Of a stretch of 64,000 nucleotides of DNA, positions 48,506 to 56,669 are shown in pieces; position 1 is the stretch's first letter, and each line of letters begins with the position of its first letter. The DNA comes from Candidatus Cloacimonas acidaminovorans str. Evry (lineage in GTDB: Bacteria > Cloacimonadota > Cloacimonadia > Cloacimonadales > Cloacimonadaceae), in assembly GCF_000146065.2 (NCBI RefSeq), contig NC_020449.1:2022654-2086653 (forward strand), read 5' to 3'. The notes beneath the pieces are model-generated. The model was not told the DNA's origin. It did not search any database and saw only the letters and a list, made by a program, of their open reading frames with translations. The position numbers were made by a program, and so were the translations under genes.

Positions 48506-49251
48506 AATCGTTGCTCAAAAGGGCTTTCCAGAAATCTTTCGCCCAAATATAATTCCTTGGCTTTTTCGTCATTTATCAGTTCCAGGGAAGAACCTGAAAC
48601 GATAATTTTTCCTTCATAGATAATATAAGCCCGATTTACAATTTTCAAAGTTTCTAAAACATTATGGTCGGTAACCATTATGCCTATGTCTTTATTTCTC
48701 AATTTGGCAATAATATCCTGAATATCTGCTACCGCAATAGGATCAATTCCGGCAAAGGGTTCATCCATAAAAAGAAAAGTAGGATTAGTTACCAAAGCGC
48801 GAGTAATTTCCAGTTTTCTTCTTTCGCCCCCGGAAAGAGTGTATGCTTTTTGTTTTGCCAAAGGGGATAAACCTAATTCTTCCAGGGCTTCTGCTAAACG
48901 ATTTTTCTGTTCTTTCCGGCTGATTTTTAAGGTCTGTAAAATTGCCAGAATGTTTTCTTCCACGGTTAATTTGGCAAAAATGGAAGGTGCCTGAGCCAAA
49001 TAGCCCAAACCTAAACGCGCTCTTTTATACATTGGCTTGTGAGAAATATCCATTTCATCGTAAAAAACCTTGCCGTTATTGGGCTTTGCCAAACCAATAA
49101 TCATATAAAAAGTGGTGGTTTTCCCAGCGCCATTAGGACCTAAAATGCCAACTACCTCTCCCTGACTCATTTCCAGAGAAAGGTCATTTACTACGGCTCT
49201 TTTGCCATATATCTTTACGAGATTTTCAGCTCGGATTTTATGCTTTTCCAT
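48502..49251 (-). CDS. lptB: LPS export ABC ATPase LptB
   Basis: 249 residues from ATG at 49251 (MEKHKIRAENLVKIYGKR). A TTG codon at 49287 would add 12 residues but coincides with a TTGACA promoter element, so I prefer the ATG. Walker A GPNGAGKTT (38-46), signature LSGGERRK and Walker B FLFMDEPFAGIDP are present. It powers removal of LPS from the inner membrane with LptFG. Its normal neighbour lptA is 2.7 kb away because an unrelated gene pair lies between. It is co-translated with rpoN. Confidence 0.95.
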   Translation of the reverse strand: MEKHKIRAENLVKIYGKRAVVNDLSLEMSQGEVVGILGPNGAGKTTTFYMIIGLAKPNNGKVFYDEMDISHKPMYKRARLGLGYLAQAPSIFAKLTVEENILAILQTLKISRKEQKNRLAEALEELGLSPLAKQKAYTLSGGERRKLEITRALVTNPTFLFMDEPFAGIDPIAVADIQDIIAKLRNKDIGIMVTDHNVLETLKIVNRAYIIYEGKIIVSGSSLELINDEKAKELYLGERFLESPFEQRL

Positions 49252-49258
49252 AAAATAA

Positions 49259-49287
49259 TAAGATAGAGAAAGCTGTTTTTTTGTCAA
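49259..49287 (-). promoter_or_regulatory. Candidate lptB promoter giving an almost leaderless transcript
   Basis: TTGACA (49282-49287) and TATCTT (49260-49265), spacer 16. The expected start of transcription falls about 2 bases before the lptB ATG, and no ribosome binding site is seen. Confidence 0.55.
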
Positions 49288-49348
49288 GAAATACTTGCAA
49301 GTGGATTGAATTTTGCTAATATAGGACGGATAGCAAGGAAGAATGAAT

Positions 49349-49430
49349 TAAGTCAGGAGTCGTTACTGCCAAAATAACCTTTAATCTATTTACAAATTTG
49401 TTTGGCTGTGAGGACTCGTGACGGCAAAAA
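49349..49430 (+). repeat. Dispersed repeat family F, copy 2
   Basis: Collinear with 5625-5700 (AAGTC..GTTACTGCC..AATAACCTTT..TTTGGCTGTGAGGA). It lies just downstream of the nucleotidyltransferase gene; a shorter direct copy at 51517 lies on the other side of the gene pair. Confidence 0.65.
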
Positions 49431-49545
49431 AACCGGATTTTTAAATTGGCAACTATCTGTATAATATCCTTGTTCATCCGCTTTAATCTTTTAAATACAA
49501 GTCCTGATAAATCTGTGAAATCTCCATACTTGATCATTTTACAAC

Positions 49546-49618
49546 CAAGTAACACTCAAGTAACAACTCCGTAACGAGACAACGGAAGTGTTACGGAAGT
49601 GTTACGGAGTCGTTACTT
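49546..49618 (+). repeat. Dispersed GTAAC repeat family A, copy 2
   Basis: Nearly identical to 5803-5880 and to the reverse complement of 62579-62648. Contains GTAACAACTCCGTAACGAG at its left and GTTACGGAGTCGTTAC at its right, so the ends can pair. Confidence 0.85.
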
Positions 49619-49666
49619 AATCGTCTATATAACAAGTAGTTATTTAATCAAACTGAATTCCGATTA

Positions 49667-50428
49667 TTAATCCAGATTAAAGATAATTTTTAACCTTTCC
49701 ATTACTTCTTTCAATCCTATCCGGCGGATACCCAAATTCTTTATATTTATTGTTGTATCATTTTCTATCAGGAAAATGAAATCTCTAAGATCGTTTTTTA
49801 CGGAAAGAGGTAATTCAATTATTTCATTTGGCTCAAGAACAGGGAATAAACGAAATACATCATTTTTATGCTTATTTAGCTTTTGGGAAGTTATGTTTTC
49901 CCCCTCAGCCATACTTTTAGTCATATTCAAATATGCCTTGGCTTTAAGAATGATAATGTATGCAGGTCTCAGACAAGATAACCCGTTTATATCCATTAAA
50001 CCATTCTTGATCAAAGAATAATAATTATCATCAAGAATTATAGCTGAAAGCGAAGATAGTTCATTATCTATGGGAATGGGAGTGATTCTGCCATAACCTT
50101 TAAAATCTATTGTCTCAGGGATTCTGGAAAAAAGCTCTATCTGCTCAGGATATATTGCATTAACCGGATTGTTAAACCGGTAACACTTTTTTTCTTCTTT
50201 ATTTTGAAAAATACTTCTATAATTGCCTTTTTCAATAAACTCCCAGAACGCCCTTCCAAATTCCGCACTAAGTGCTTCAACAATAAGGACGATATCTAAA
50301 TCTCTTGTTGCTCTGAAAGTTAAACCTGATTGAGATAAAATTTCTGAACTTGCAGCTCCTCCAATTAGAACATATTGCTCCTTATAATCAATAAAATGTT
50401 CTCTAAAAGTAGTTAGCCCTCTTACCAT
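49667..50428 (-). CDS. AbiEii-like nucleotidyltransferase (putative toxin-type)
   Basis: 253 residues. The nucleotidyltransferase core is visible: GG at 23-24 (VLIGGAASS), then the acidic pair Asp43-x-Asp45 in RATRDLDIVLIV (39-50). The rest is helical, as in the AbiEii/AbiGii group, whose members modify tRNA or NTP-charged targets in type IV toxin-antitoxin and phage-exclusion systems. It starts 7 bp inside the upstream regulator gene, so both are made together. Activity is not shown by sequence alone; it could be a non-toxic NTase. The pair has a lower-complexity flanking context than its neighbours and interrupts a conserved operon. Confidence 0.78.
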   Translation of the reverse strand: MVRGLTTFREHFIDYKEQYVLIGGAASSEILSQSGLTFRATRDLDIVLIVEALSAEFGRAFWEFIEKGNYRSIFQNKEEKKCYRFNNPVNAIYPEQIELFSRIPETIDFKGYGRITPIPIDNELSSLSAIILDDNYYSLIKNGLMDINGLSCLRPAYIIILKAKAYLNMTKSMAEGENITSQKLNKHKNDVFRLFPVLEPNEIIELPLSVKNDLRDFIFLIENDTTINIKNLGIRRIGLKEVMERLKIIFNLD

Positions 50429-51387
50429 TTAATTTTCTCCATCATTTCCTCCAGTGCCATTTGCACTCTTTCATCTGGTTCTTCCTTAAGGCATAAAAAC
50501 AAAGATAAAGGATCAACATAGTCCTCTGAAGTAATTAGTTTGGGATTATAACGCCATAATTGCAATTCATTCGTCTGCTCTTCCTTATAGGGTATCTCCA
50601 CTAAATCGGGAAATTTTTTGGCAATAATGCGAGTAGTTGCATAACTTTCATAATTTTCAGGAGTTAACATACTATACTTTGATAGAGCAGAAAACCCTGC
50701 AAGGCAGAAAGGAACCTGCCGATTTAGCCGAAACCAAATTACTTTATTAATGGGATTAAAAAAATAGGGTTGGGCTTTTTCCCAAAGTTCTTTACCGGTA
50801 AAAAGCCAATGAATAGGTTTTTCTTTCCCACATTCATCTCTCGTTATCAACTCGTATTCAGTCAATTCTCGGAAAGCCCTGGATACATACATAACATTCA
50901 AATAATACTTTTTAGCATACATTGAAACAGTTGAAAGCTGATATTCTTTTTCCAGTAGCGTCCTAATTATTACAACTTGAGTTAAAGAACTGAAACGATT
51001 TCTCTTTTTTACCTCTTGGGAACAGGATTCGTTAAAAAGAATTCCCAGATGGGGTAAATATATTTGATTATCAGGTATAATAAATGATATTCTCTCTTTA
51101 ATGAAAGCTCTCCTTAAAGATGGATTAATAGATTTACTTAAATAGATTACTTTTATTCCAAACCTATTTTCCAAAATATGAGAGTGTAATTTTACGACTT
51201 TAGCCGTTAACATATCTTTTCCTTCAATCAAAAGATAATGCTTCCCATTTAGAGTAAGATCATAGAATATATATTTTTCTGAAAAGAAGTGAGGAAGTTT
51301 ATATCCAATATTATTGTGTCTTATTTCTACCTTAACATCCAGCATATTTTCCAGATACTCTTTTGTTTTTAAGGCGATATTCTTCAT
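50422..51387 (-). CDS. MarR-like winged-helix protein paired with the nucleotidyltransferase
   Basis: 321 residues, with GAGGAG six bases before the ATG. The N-terminal 120 residues look alpha/beta, with a PD-(D/E)XK-like pattern (YDLTLNGKHYLLIEGKDML) and the phrase DNQIYLPHLGILF, seen in proteins annotated as MarR-family regulators next to NTases in Bacteroidetes. A winged-helix segment follows (about 135-205, LTQVVIIRTLLEKEYQLSTVSMYAKKYYLNVMYVSRAFREL). The C-terminal ~110 residues may hold the NTase-neutralising part. Probable role: antitoxin and autorepressor (inferred from order, overlap and the operator upstream). The family relationship is by pattern memory only. Confidence 0.7.
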   Translation of the reverse strand: MKNIALKTKEYLENMLDVKVEIRHNNIGYKLPHFFSEKYIFYDLTLNGKHYLLIEGKDMLTAKVVKLHSHILENRFGIKVIYLSKSINPSLRRAFIKERISFIIPDNQIYLPHLGILFNESCSQEVKKRNRFSSLTQVVIIRTLLEKEYQLSTVSMYAKKYYLNVMYVSRAFRELTEYELITRDECGKEKPIHWLFTGKELWEKAQPYFFNPINKVIWFRLNRQVPFCLAGFSALSKYSMLTPENYESYATTRIIAKKFPDLVEIPYKEEQTNELQLWRYNPKLITSEDYVDPLSLFLCLKEEPDERVQMALEEMMEKIKW

Positions 51388-51396
51388 TTTTGTCTC

Positions 51397-51462
51397 CTCA
51401 TTAACATTTTTTTGTGCTCATTAACATAGTAACTGTTAATGAGAAAAAAGCAAGTTAATGAT
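51397..51462. promoter_or_regulatory. Operator of the regulator/nucleotidyltransferase pair
   Basis: Perfect palindrome: CTCATTAACA (51417-51426), 7-bp spacer, TGTTAATGAG (51434-51443). A third half-site, CTCATTAACA, at 51397-51406 overlaps the ribosome binding site region, and a partial fourth, GTTAATGAT, follows at about 51454. Spacing of the two direct half-sites is 20 bp, two helical turns. Confidence 0.8.
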
Positions 51463-51684
51463 CTAATTATTATATGTGTTATGGTTTCTATTTATTTTCC
51501 CATTCATTCCGAACAGTAAGTCATAAGTCGTCACTGCTTATATAACTTTGCACCTCAATAAAACAGCACAAGTAATTAATAGACATATTTAGCAATTAGT
51601 TTAGGGATATTTAAGAATAAAACCAATTCCGTAAAAATGATAGGTATTAACGACGGGGCTGTCCCAAAACTAACTTTTAGTTTC
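51463..51684. other. Spacer right of the operator, with a family F fragment
   Basis: No gene seen. It contains 51517-51555, a partial copy of family F (AAGTC..GTCACTGC..ATAACTTT), in the same direction as the copy at 49349. Confidence 0.5.
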
Positions 51685-51915
51685 GGGAAAGCCCCTTTTA
51701 TAAAATCTCAACCTTCTCAACTTTCTCAACCTTTTTCAACGAGGGGCTTACGCACCCATCGCTATCATTGTATCGCCCTGCGGGCTTTGAAAAAATCTCA
51801 ACTTCCTCAACCCTCTCAACCTTTTTCAACGAGGGGCTTACGCACCCATCGCTATCATTGTTTCGCCCTGCGGGCTTTGAAAAAATCTCAACCTTCAAAA
51901 CCTTCTCAACCTTTT
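51685..51915 (-). repeat. Inverted GTTGAGAAGG blocks plus two family C elements
   Basis: Two family C elements (51740-51790 and 51830-51880) on the minus strand, repeated with a 90-bp period and separated by short GTTGAGAAGG-type units. It lies right after the end of the lptA-like gene. Confidence 0.88.
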
Positions 51916-51926
51916 TACTTCATTCT

Positions 51927-53006
51927 TCATTTCTTGAACACATACTTGCCCTTGATGTCCGTTTTCATCTGCATATTTTGCAGTTTGCTCTCCTCATCAA
52001 AATTCGCCTGCAGATAAAGTCCTGTAGCGCTATTAATCATAAAATCTTTTTTTTCGGTTTCATCCTGCTGATAGAAATAGCTCACTTCCCCTTCGGCAAC
52101 AAACCTGCGTAGTTGTTCATCCAGAAAATCCATAGTAACGATGTCTGCATCCACAGTATTTTTCTTCTCTTTAAAGCGTTCTTCGGCAAAATCAATATGG
52201 CAGGAATCAATTAATTCGGCTTTAACCAATTCCCTTTCTTTCATAAAGAGATGAAATTCGGTAGCTTTAGCATCGGCAAAATCAGAAATAAATTTTGGTT
52301 CACCGGTAAAAATTGCCTTTTCTTCTTCCAGGAAATAGATTAAAAAATCGCTGGTGGTATGGAATTCACCTCTCTCCACCTGAACATTAAAAGTAGCAAT
52401 AAGTTTGCGTTCCGGTTCAAAATATTCCATTTTTTCAGCCGCTACAGCAAGTGTATCTTCTATTCCTGAAGTAATATAGGGTTCATCCAACAGCAATGCA
52501 TATCCTTTTCCTCTATCCCATTGTGCATAGCCGCATTTCACCCGGGCATTTTCCTGATAATCAAAACCGCGCACTCTGCTCCAGGTAGTAAGGATATCAT
52601 TTTTTTTGTCATAAGTAGCAAAATTGCTTTTAATCCAACGGTAGATGCCTTCTTTAGTTCTTTCGGTAGCAGTTATTCTACCACCCAAATTCATCAAATC
52701 CGGAATGCGATAATAAGCTAAAGTATCAGCTTCCAGTGTTAAACTATCATTTTTTACAATTACATTTCCCGAAAGTCGGGCAATTTTTTGTTTATCTAAA
52801 ATCAGAGCATTCCGACAAAGAAATTCCACCTCTCCGTAAAAGAAATGAACATTGCCGTTAAGTTCCAATGCCTGTTCATTTTCCATTTTAGTCATAAACA
52901 GTTTATCGGAATGAATCAGACGAAATTCCTCTTCCCCCTTTTTTTTGCCAAATAAAGGCAGTAAAAGAAGAAACAGTAGAAAGAAAACAAAACCCTTTTT
53001 CACCAT
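51927..53006 (-). CDS. lptA: LptA/OstA-like periplasmic LPS transport protein
   Basis: 359 residues: signal peptide (MVKKGFVFFLLFLLLLPLF), then OstA-type beta-jellyroll repeats (ELNGNVHFFYGEVEFLCRNALIL, RLSGNVIVKNDSLTLEADTLAYY, FVAEGEVSYFYQQ). Classical LptA is about 185 residues; this one has roughly twice the repeats, nearer to an OstA-like-domain protein that could form a long bridge between membranes. The start overlaps the lptC stop by 7 bp. It probably carries LPS from LptC toward LptD. Sure of the fold, less sure it is strictly LptA. Confidence 0.85.
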   Translation of the reverse strand: MVKKGFVFFLLFLLLLPLFGKKKGEEEFRLIHSDKLFMTKMENEQALELNGNVHFFYGEVEFLCRNALILDKQKIARLSGNVIVKNDSLTLEADTLAYYRIPDLMNLGGRITATERTKEGIYRWIKSNFATYDKKNDILTTWSRVRGFDYQENARVKCGYAQWDRGKGYALLLDEPYITSGIEDTLAVAAEKMEYFEPERKLIATFNVQVERGEFHTTSDFLIYFLEEEKAIFTGEPKFISDFADAKATEFHLFMKERELVKAELIDSCHIDFAEERFKEKKNTVDADIVTMDFLDEQLRRFVAEGEVSYFYQQDETEKKDFMINSATGLYLQANFDEESKLQNMQMKTDIKGKYVFKK

Positions 53007-53554
53007 TTAATTTCCTTTTCTTTCACAATGCCCTCAGCCGAAACAGCATCCATTTCTACATAACTTAACTGACTATTAGTTCGTAAATTTTGCCCTCGCA
53101 TTACATCTCCTGCACGAGTAATCGTTACCATTAAAGGAGCAGTAATTTCATCTACAGACCTGTCCCAAACCATTTTTTGAGTAGCCACAGTTCCATTCGG
53201 AGAGGTAAGAATAGCATTTCCATTGGCAAAAATTAAATTTCTGGCATCATCAACAATAGTTGTATCTGCTTTAATCACAGAACTTATCTGGTTATTTTTG
53301 TCATAAGTGGTAAGGGTTACTTTATAGGCATACAGCAAACGCCTATCGTAAAATCTTTCTATTTTTTCCGCTTCCAGATAATATTCACTACGGTCATTGT
53401 CCAGTTGTGTCAGTTTAACATTGTAACTGATTTCATCGGGCAAATCGCGCGGCAAAACTCCCGTTGCCGATTGCAAGCTATCTTGTTGACAGGAAGTTAG
53501 CAAAATAAAAGCGCTAACCGATACTATCCAGATAAGCCAGAACCGTTTTTTCAT
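53000..53554 (-). CDS. lptC: LptC-like LPS export protein
   Basis: 184 residues from ATG at 53554 (MKKRFWLIWIVSVSAFILLTSC); a longer start at 53578 lies upstream. A lipobox-like LLTSC makes it a probable lipoprotein, which differs from the E. coli LptC with an uncleaved helix. The core shows a beta-jellyroll with YYLEAEKIERFYDRRLLYAYKVTLTTYD. It lies inside the 3' end of kdsC by about 40 bp and overlaps the lptA-like gene. Role: receives LPS from LptBFG. Confidence 0.88.
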   Translation of the reverse strand: MKKRFWLIWIVSVSAFILLTSCQQDSLQSATGVLPRDLPDEISYNVKLTQLDNDRSEYYLEAEKIERFYDRRLLYAYKVTLTTYDKNNQISSVIKADTTIVDDARNLIFANGNAILTSPNGTVATQKMVWDRSVDEITAPLMVTITRAGDVMRGQNLRTNSQLSYVEMDAVSAEGIVKEKEIKW

Positions 53555-54074
53555 AGATGCCTTTTCGCATAAGCACATAGTTTATCAGGTCTCTTGCAGC
53601 ACCTTGTCCACCTCTATATTCGGAAACCCAATCAGCTATTTTGGCAACATCGGGTTGAGCATCAGCCGGAACTGCAGAAAAAGCTACTTTACGCATAACC
53701 GGAACATCATTCCAGTCGTCTCCCATATAAGCAACATTGGTATAAGATAATTTCAAGTCCTTTAGCAAGTTATCCAGACATTTCAGCTTATTGGTTATAT
53801 TTTGAAACAGATAAGGAATATTCAAATCGCGACAGCGTCTTTCCAATGCTTCAGAACTTCGTCCGCTGATAACACTGATCATAATATCCGTTTTTTGTAG
53901 CAGTTTGAAACCCAGACCGTCATGCCCATGAAAATGTTTCAATTCCAGATTGGTTGAACCATAAATAAAACGACCGTCAGTAAGCACCCCGTCACAATCA
54001 AAGACCATTAGTTTGAGATCATTCCAGGGAACTACCCGTTTATTGGGTTTAACAAGTGTTGTTTTACTGTACAT
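53514..54074 (-). CDS. kdsC: 3-deoxy-D-manno-octulosonate 8-phosphate phosphatase
   Basis: 186 residues, HAD superfamily type C0. Catalytic aspartates are Asp26 and Asp28 in FDCDGVLTDG; the later motifs SVISGRSS and YMGDDWNDVPVM are present. It releases phosphate from Kdo-8-phosphate, the third step of Kdo synthesis. The 5' extension of about 20 residues before the first motif is slightly longer than usual. It lies 21 bp after kdsA and shares its 3' end with lptC. Confidence 0.95.
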   Translation of the reverse strand: MYSKTTLVKPNKRVVPWNDLKLMVFDCDGVLTDGRFIYGSTNLELKHFHGHDGLGFKLLQKTDIMISVISGRSSEALERRCRDLNIPYLFQNITNKLKCLDNLLKDLKLSYTNVAYMGDDWNDVPVMRKVAFSAVPADAQPDVAKIADWVSEYRGGQGAARDLINYVLMRKGIYEKTVLAYLDSIG

Positions 54075-54095
54075 TTCTATTTTCCTTATAGTTAT

Positions 54096-54890
54096 TTATA
54101 AAACTTGCAAACAGCTCTCCAAAAGGGATTCCATTTTTGCCAAAGGAAGCATACTGGCAGAATCACTTTTTGCTTTATGCGGTTCCGGATGTGTTTCTAT
54201 AAAAAGACCTTTGACCATTCCTGTAGCCATTGCTGCTTTAGCCATTGGTAAAGCAAATTCGGGATTGCCACCGGAATAATTTCCCACAGAAGGTCTTTGC
54301 AATGAATGAGTTACATCATAAACAACAGGATAGCCAAATTGGTGCATAGTAACAAAACTGCGAAAATCCACAACCAGATTATGATAGCCAAAAGTAGTTC
54401 CGCGCTCTGTTAGCAGAATTTGTTTATTACCTGTGCTACTTGCTTTTTCGGCAGCTAATTTCATATCCTCGGGAGCCATAAACTGCCCTTTTTTGATGTT
54501 AATTATTCTACCCGTAACAGCAGCTGTCCTGATTAATTCTGTCTGCCTGGAAAGAAAAGCGGGAATTTGTAAAATGTCACAAACCTCTGCAGCAGAAGCA
54601 ACTTCAACACATTCATGCACATCGGTTAGAACCGGAACATCAAATTCCCGTTTTATTTTACTCAATATTTTAAGCCCTTCTTCTCTTCCCGGACCGCTGA
54701 AGGAATTTACAGAACTGCGATTGGCTTTGCTGTAAGACGATTTAAACACAAAAGGAATGCCTTTTCGGGCACAGAGTTCTTTCAAGGTCTCTGCCACCGT
54801 GAACATTATACTTTCTTCTTCAATCACACAGGGTCCTGCAATCAGGAAGAAATTTTGGCTGGAGGCAAGTTCTGTATAGAGTTTATTCAT
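54096..54890 (-). CDS. kdsA: 2-dehydro-3-deoxyphosphooctonate aldolase (KDO-8-phosphate synthase)
   Basis: 264 residues from ATG at 54890 (MNKLYTELASSQNFFLIAGPCVIEEE); this is close to the Aquifex start. A longer reading from 54980 would overlap metK by 59 bp and adds residues not found in the family. Neither start has a good ribosome site. Conserved motifs: FKSSYSKANRSS, TDVHE, QIPAFLSRQTE, HSLQRP. It condenses phosphoenolpyruvate with arabinose-5-phosphate. It is clustered with kdsC and lptC. Confidence 0.94.
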   Translation of the reverse strand: MNKLYTELASSQNFFLIAGPCVIEEESIMFTVAETLKELCARKGIPFVFKSSYSKANRSSVNSFSGPGREEGLKILSKIKREFDVPVLTDVHECVEVASAAEVCDILQIPAFLSRQTELIRTAAVTGRIINIKKGQFMAPEDMKLAAEKASSTGNKQILLTERGTTFGYHNLVVDFRSFVTMHQFGYPVVYDVTHSLQRPSVGNYSGGNPEFALPMAKAAMATGMVKGLFIETHPEPHKAKSDSASMLPLAKMESLLESCLQVL

Positions 54891-54921
54891 TAATTTCAGA
54901 ACAGCAATGCTGTTTTCTCCT

Positions 54922-56088
54922 TCATCTGGAAATATGTTTAACTCTTTCCCAGGAAAAACCTTCTCTGCCGAAATGACCATAAGAAGCAGTAGGAAAGTAT
55001 ATGGGTTTACGAAGGTCTAAATAATCTATGATGCCTTCCACTGTCAAGTCAAAGTTTCTGGCAATAATTCTTTCTATTTCCGCATCGCTTTCTTTTCCGC
55101 TGCCAAAAGTATCTACCATTAAAGAAACGGGTTTGTGTTCACCAATCACAAAGCTGAACTGAATTAAACATTCACCGGCTAATCCACTGGCAACAATACT
55201 TTTGGCAATATGCCTTGCCATATAAGCTGCGCTCCGATCAACTTTAGAAGCATCTTTTCCGGAAAAAGCACCTCCTCCATGTTGAGCCCAACCACCATAA
55301 GTATCCACAATAATTTTCCTTCCGGTTAATCCTGTATCAAAAGCAGGACCTCCATCCTGCCAAGGACCTAAAGGATTGATTTTGATTTCACAATTCTTGG
55401 TGTCAAAATAGCCCTTGCATTCATCTTCAATATCGGCTATAGAAGGAAGGATAACCAACTGCTTTATTTGTTCTTTCAGTTCCTCAAATTCGGTTTCACT
55501 CACAATATCGTGGTGAGTAGAAATAACCAGACATTTCAAATCCACTGCTTTACGCCCCAAATAACGCATAGAAACCTGACTTTTGGAATCGGGCAACAAG
55601 TGTTTTATAGTTCCGTTTTTTCTCGCCGAGGCAAGATTAAAAAGCAGCTTATGTGCCAGTTCAATAGGAACGGGCATCAGATTTTTCGTTTGAGAACAAG
55701 CATAACCAAACATCAAACCTTGATCTCCTGCTCCGGTATTTTCTTCTAAAGCGGCTTCCTGTTTATGTAAATAGTTATTTATTGAGCAGTTATAATCAAA
55801 ACCCTTGTCCGGATGAATATAACCAATATCCTTAATTGTTTTACGCACAATTGTTTCAATATCTATAGTTGCCCGCGAAGAAACTTCCCCCGAAAGAACT
55901 ATCCTGTTTTCCGTAGCTAATGTTTCACAGGCAACTTTGGAATGAGGATCAGCTTTTAGATAGGCATCCAAAATAGCATCCGATATCTGATCGCAGATTT
56001 TATCCGGATGACCTTCCGAAACAGATTCCGAAGTGAAAACATAGCCATTTCTGTCTGTGTTGTTAATTGCATGTAATGCTGCTGTCAT
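54922..56088 (-). CDS. metK: S-adenosylmethionine synthase
   Basis: 388 residues, standard length. It opens with GHPDKICDQISDAILDAYLK, which binds ATP and metal, then has GAGDQGLMFGYA (about 121-132) and GGGAFSGKDASKVDRSAAYMARH near 271-293. It makes S-adenosylmethionine from methionine and ATP. It is the first protein gene of the run leading to kdsA and lptC, with the next start 31 bp after its stop. Confidence 0.97.
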   Translation of the reverse strand: MTAALHAINNTDRNGYVFTSESVSEGHPDKICDQISDAILDAYLKADPHSKVACETLATENRIVLSGEVSSRATIDIETIVRKTIKDIGYIHPDKGFDYNCSINNYLHKQEAALEENTGAGDQGLMFGYACSQTKNLMPVPIELAHKLLFNLASARKNGTIKHLLPDSKSQVSMRYLGRKAVDLKCLVISTHHDIVSETEFEELKEQIKQLVILPSIADIEDECKGYFDTKNCEIKINPLGPWQDGGPAFDTGLTGRKIIVDTYGGWAQHGGGAFSGKDASKVDRSAAYMARHIAKSIVASGLAGECLIQFSFVIGEHKPVSLMVDTFGSGKESDAEIERIIARNFDLTVEGIIDYLDLRKPIYFPTASYGHFGREGFSWERVKHISR

Positions 56089-56138
56089 TTATATCTCCTA
56101 ATTCTTATTTCTTTCTTTCTTTACTGCCCTTAAAAAAA

Positions 56139-56157
56139 GCCGGCTGCTAAAGCCGGC
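56139..56157 (-). terminator. Intrinsic terminator after tRNA-Lys
   Basis: GCCGGCT / AGCCGGC stem with a 5-base loop, followed on the minus strand by seven T, and flanked by A/T runs on both sides so it could act in both directions. It lies 50 bp ahead of metK. Confidence 0.8.
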
Positions 56158-56228
56158 AAAAATTTTTATACCGCACTTTAGCACATTTTGACTGCGGAGC
56201 AAAGGGCAAATCACCGCTCTTCTAAAAA

Positions 56229-56304
56229 TGGTACATCTTCGGGGATTCGAACCCCGGACCCACTGATTAAGAGTCAGTTGCTCTGCCAACTGAGCTAAAG
56301 ATGC
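56229..56304 (-). tRNA. tRNA-Lys (anticodon CTT)
   Basis: 76 nt cloverleaf on the minus strand. Acceptor stem GCATCTT/AAGATGT, D-arm TAGCTCAGTTGGCAGAGC, anticodon loop CTCTTAA between ACTGA and TCAGT, so CTT at 34-36, then the T-arm GGGGTTCGAATCCCC. Discriminator A and CCA are encoded in the gene. It has its own promoter and terminator. Confidence 0.96.
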
Positions 56305-56319
56305 ACTGTAAATTTGGGT

Positions 56320-56348
56320 CATATTTTTTCAGAGGAGCATAATGTCAA
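56320..56348 (-). promoter_or_regulatory. tRNA-Lys promoter
   Basis: TTGACA (56343-56348) and AATATG (56320-56325), spacer 17, about 16 bp before the tRNA 5' end. Confidence 0.65.
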
Positions 56349-56414
56349 GCAAAAAGGGGAAATAGTGAGATGGAATCCGGAAGGTCAACCTCCTGAGGTC
56401 AATCCAGATACAAA

Positions 56415-56522
56415 AGGAAAATGGTTTGGTAACTTCTTTTTTGGCAACAAGAAACATCATAGCTATAGATAAATTATACCTATTAATTTGCCGGATAGGA
56501 ATTCGGTAATCCTATTGTATAA
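56415..56522 (+). repeat. Diverged dispersed repeat family G, copy 2
   Basis: Same order of blocks as 38518-38630 (AAAATGG, GGAATTCGGTAATCC). Occupies most of the spacer upstream of the decarboxylase operon. Confidence 0.4.
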
Positions 56523-56669
56523 GCAGTTACAGTAGCGGAAAAAGAGGCAATTTTAACCTTTTACAGGGTAACAACAAGAGAACATTTCCCTTTACTAAAA
56601 AACCGCTTTAGAAAAAATGACTATGGCATTACTTTTGAAAAAATAAGCAAAAAACAGGAAAGAAAAGAA

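Noticed and set aside
51637-52017. Open reading frame with SQPFSTRGLRTHRYHC
   Set aside because: Also a translation of family C elements; overlaps the end of the lptA-like gene.
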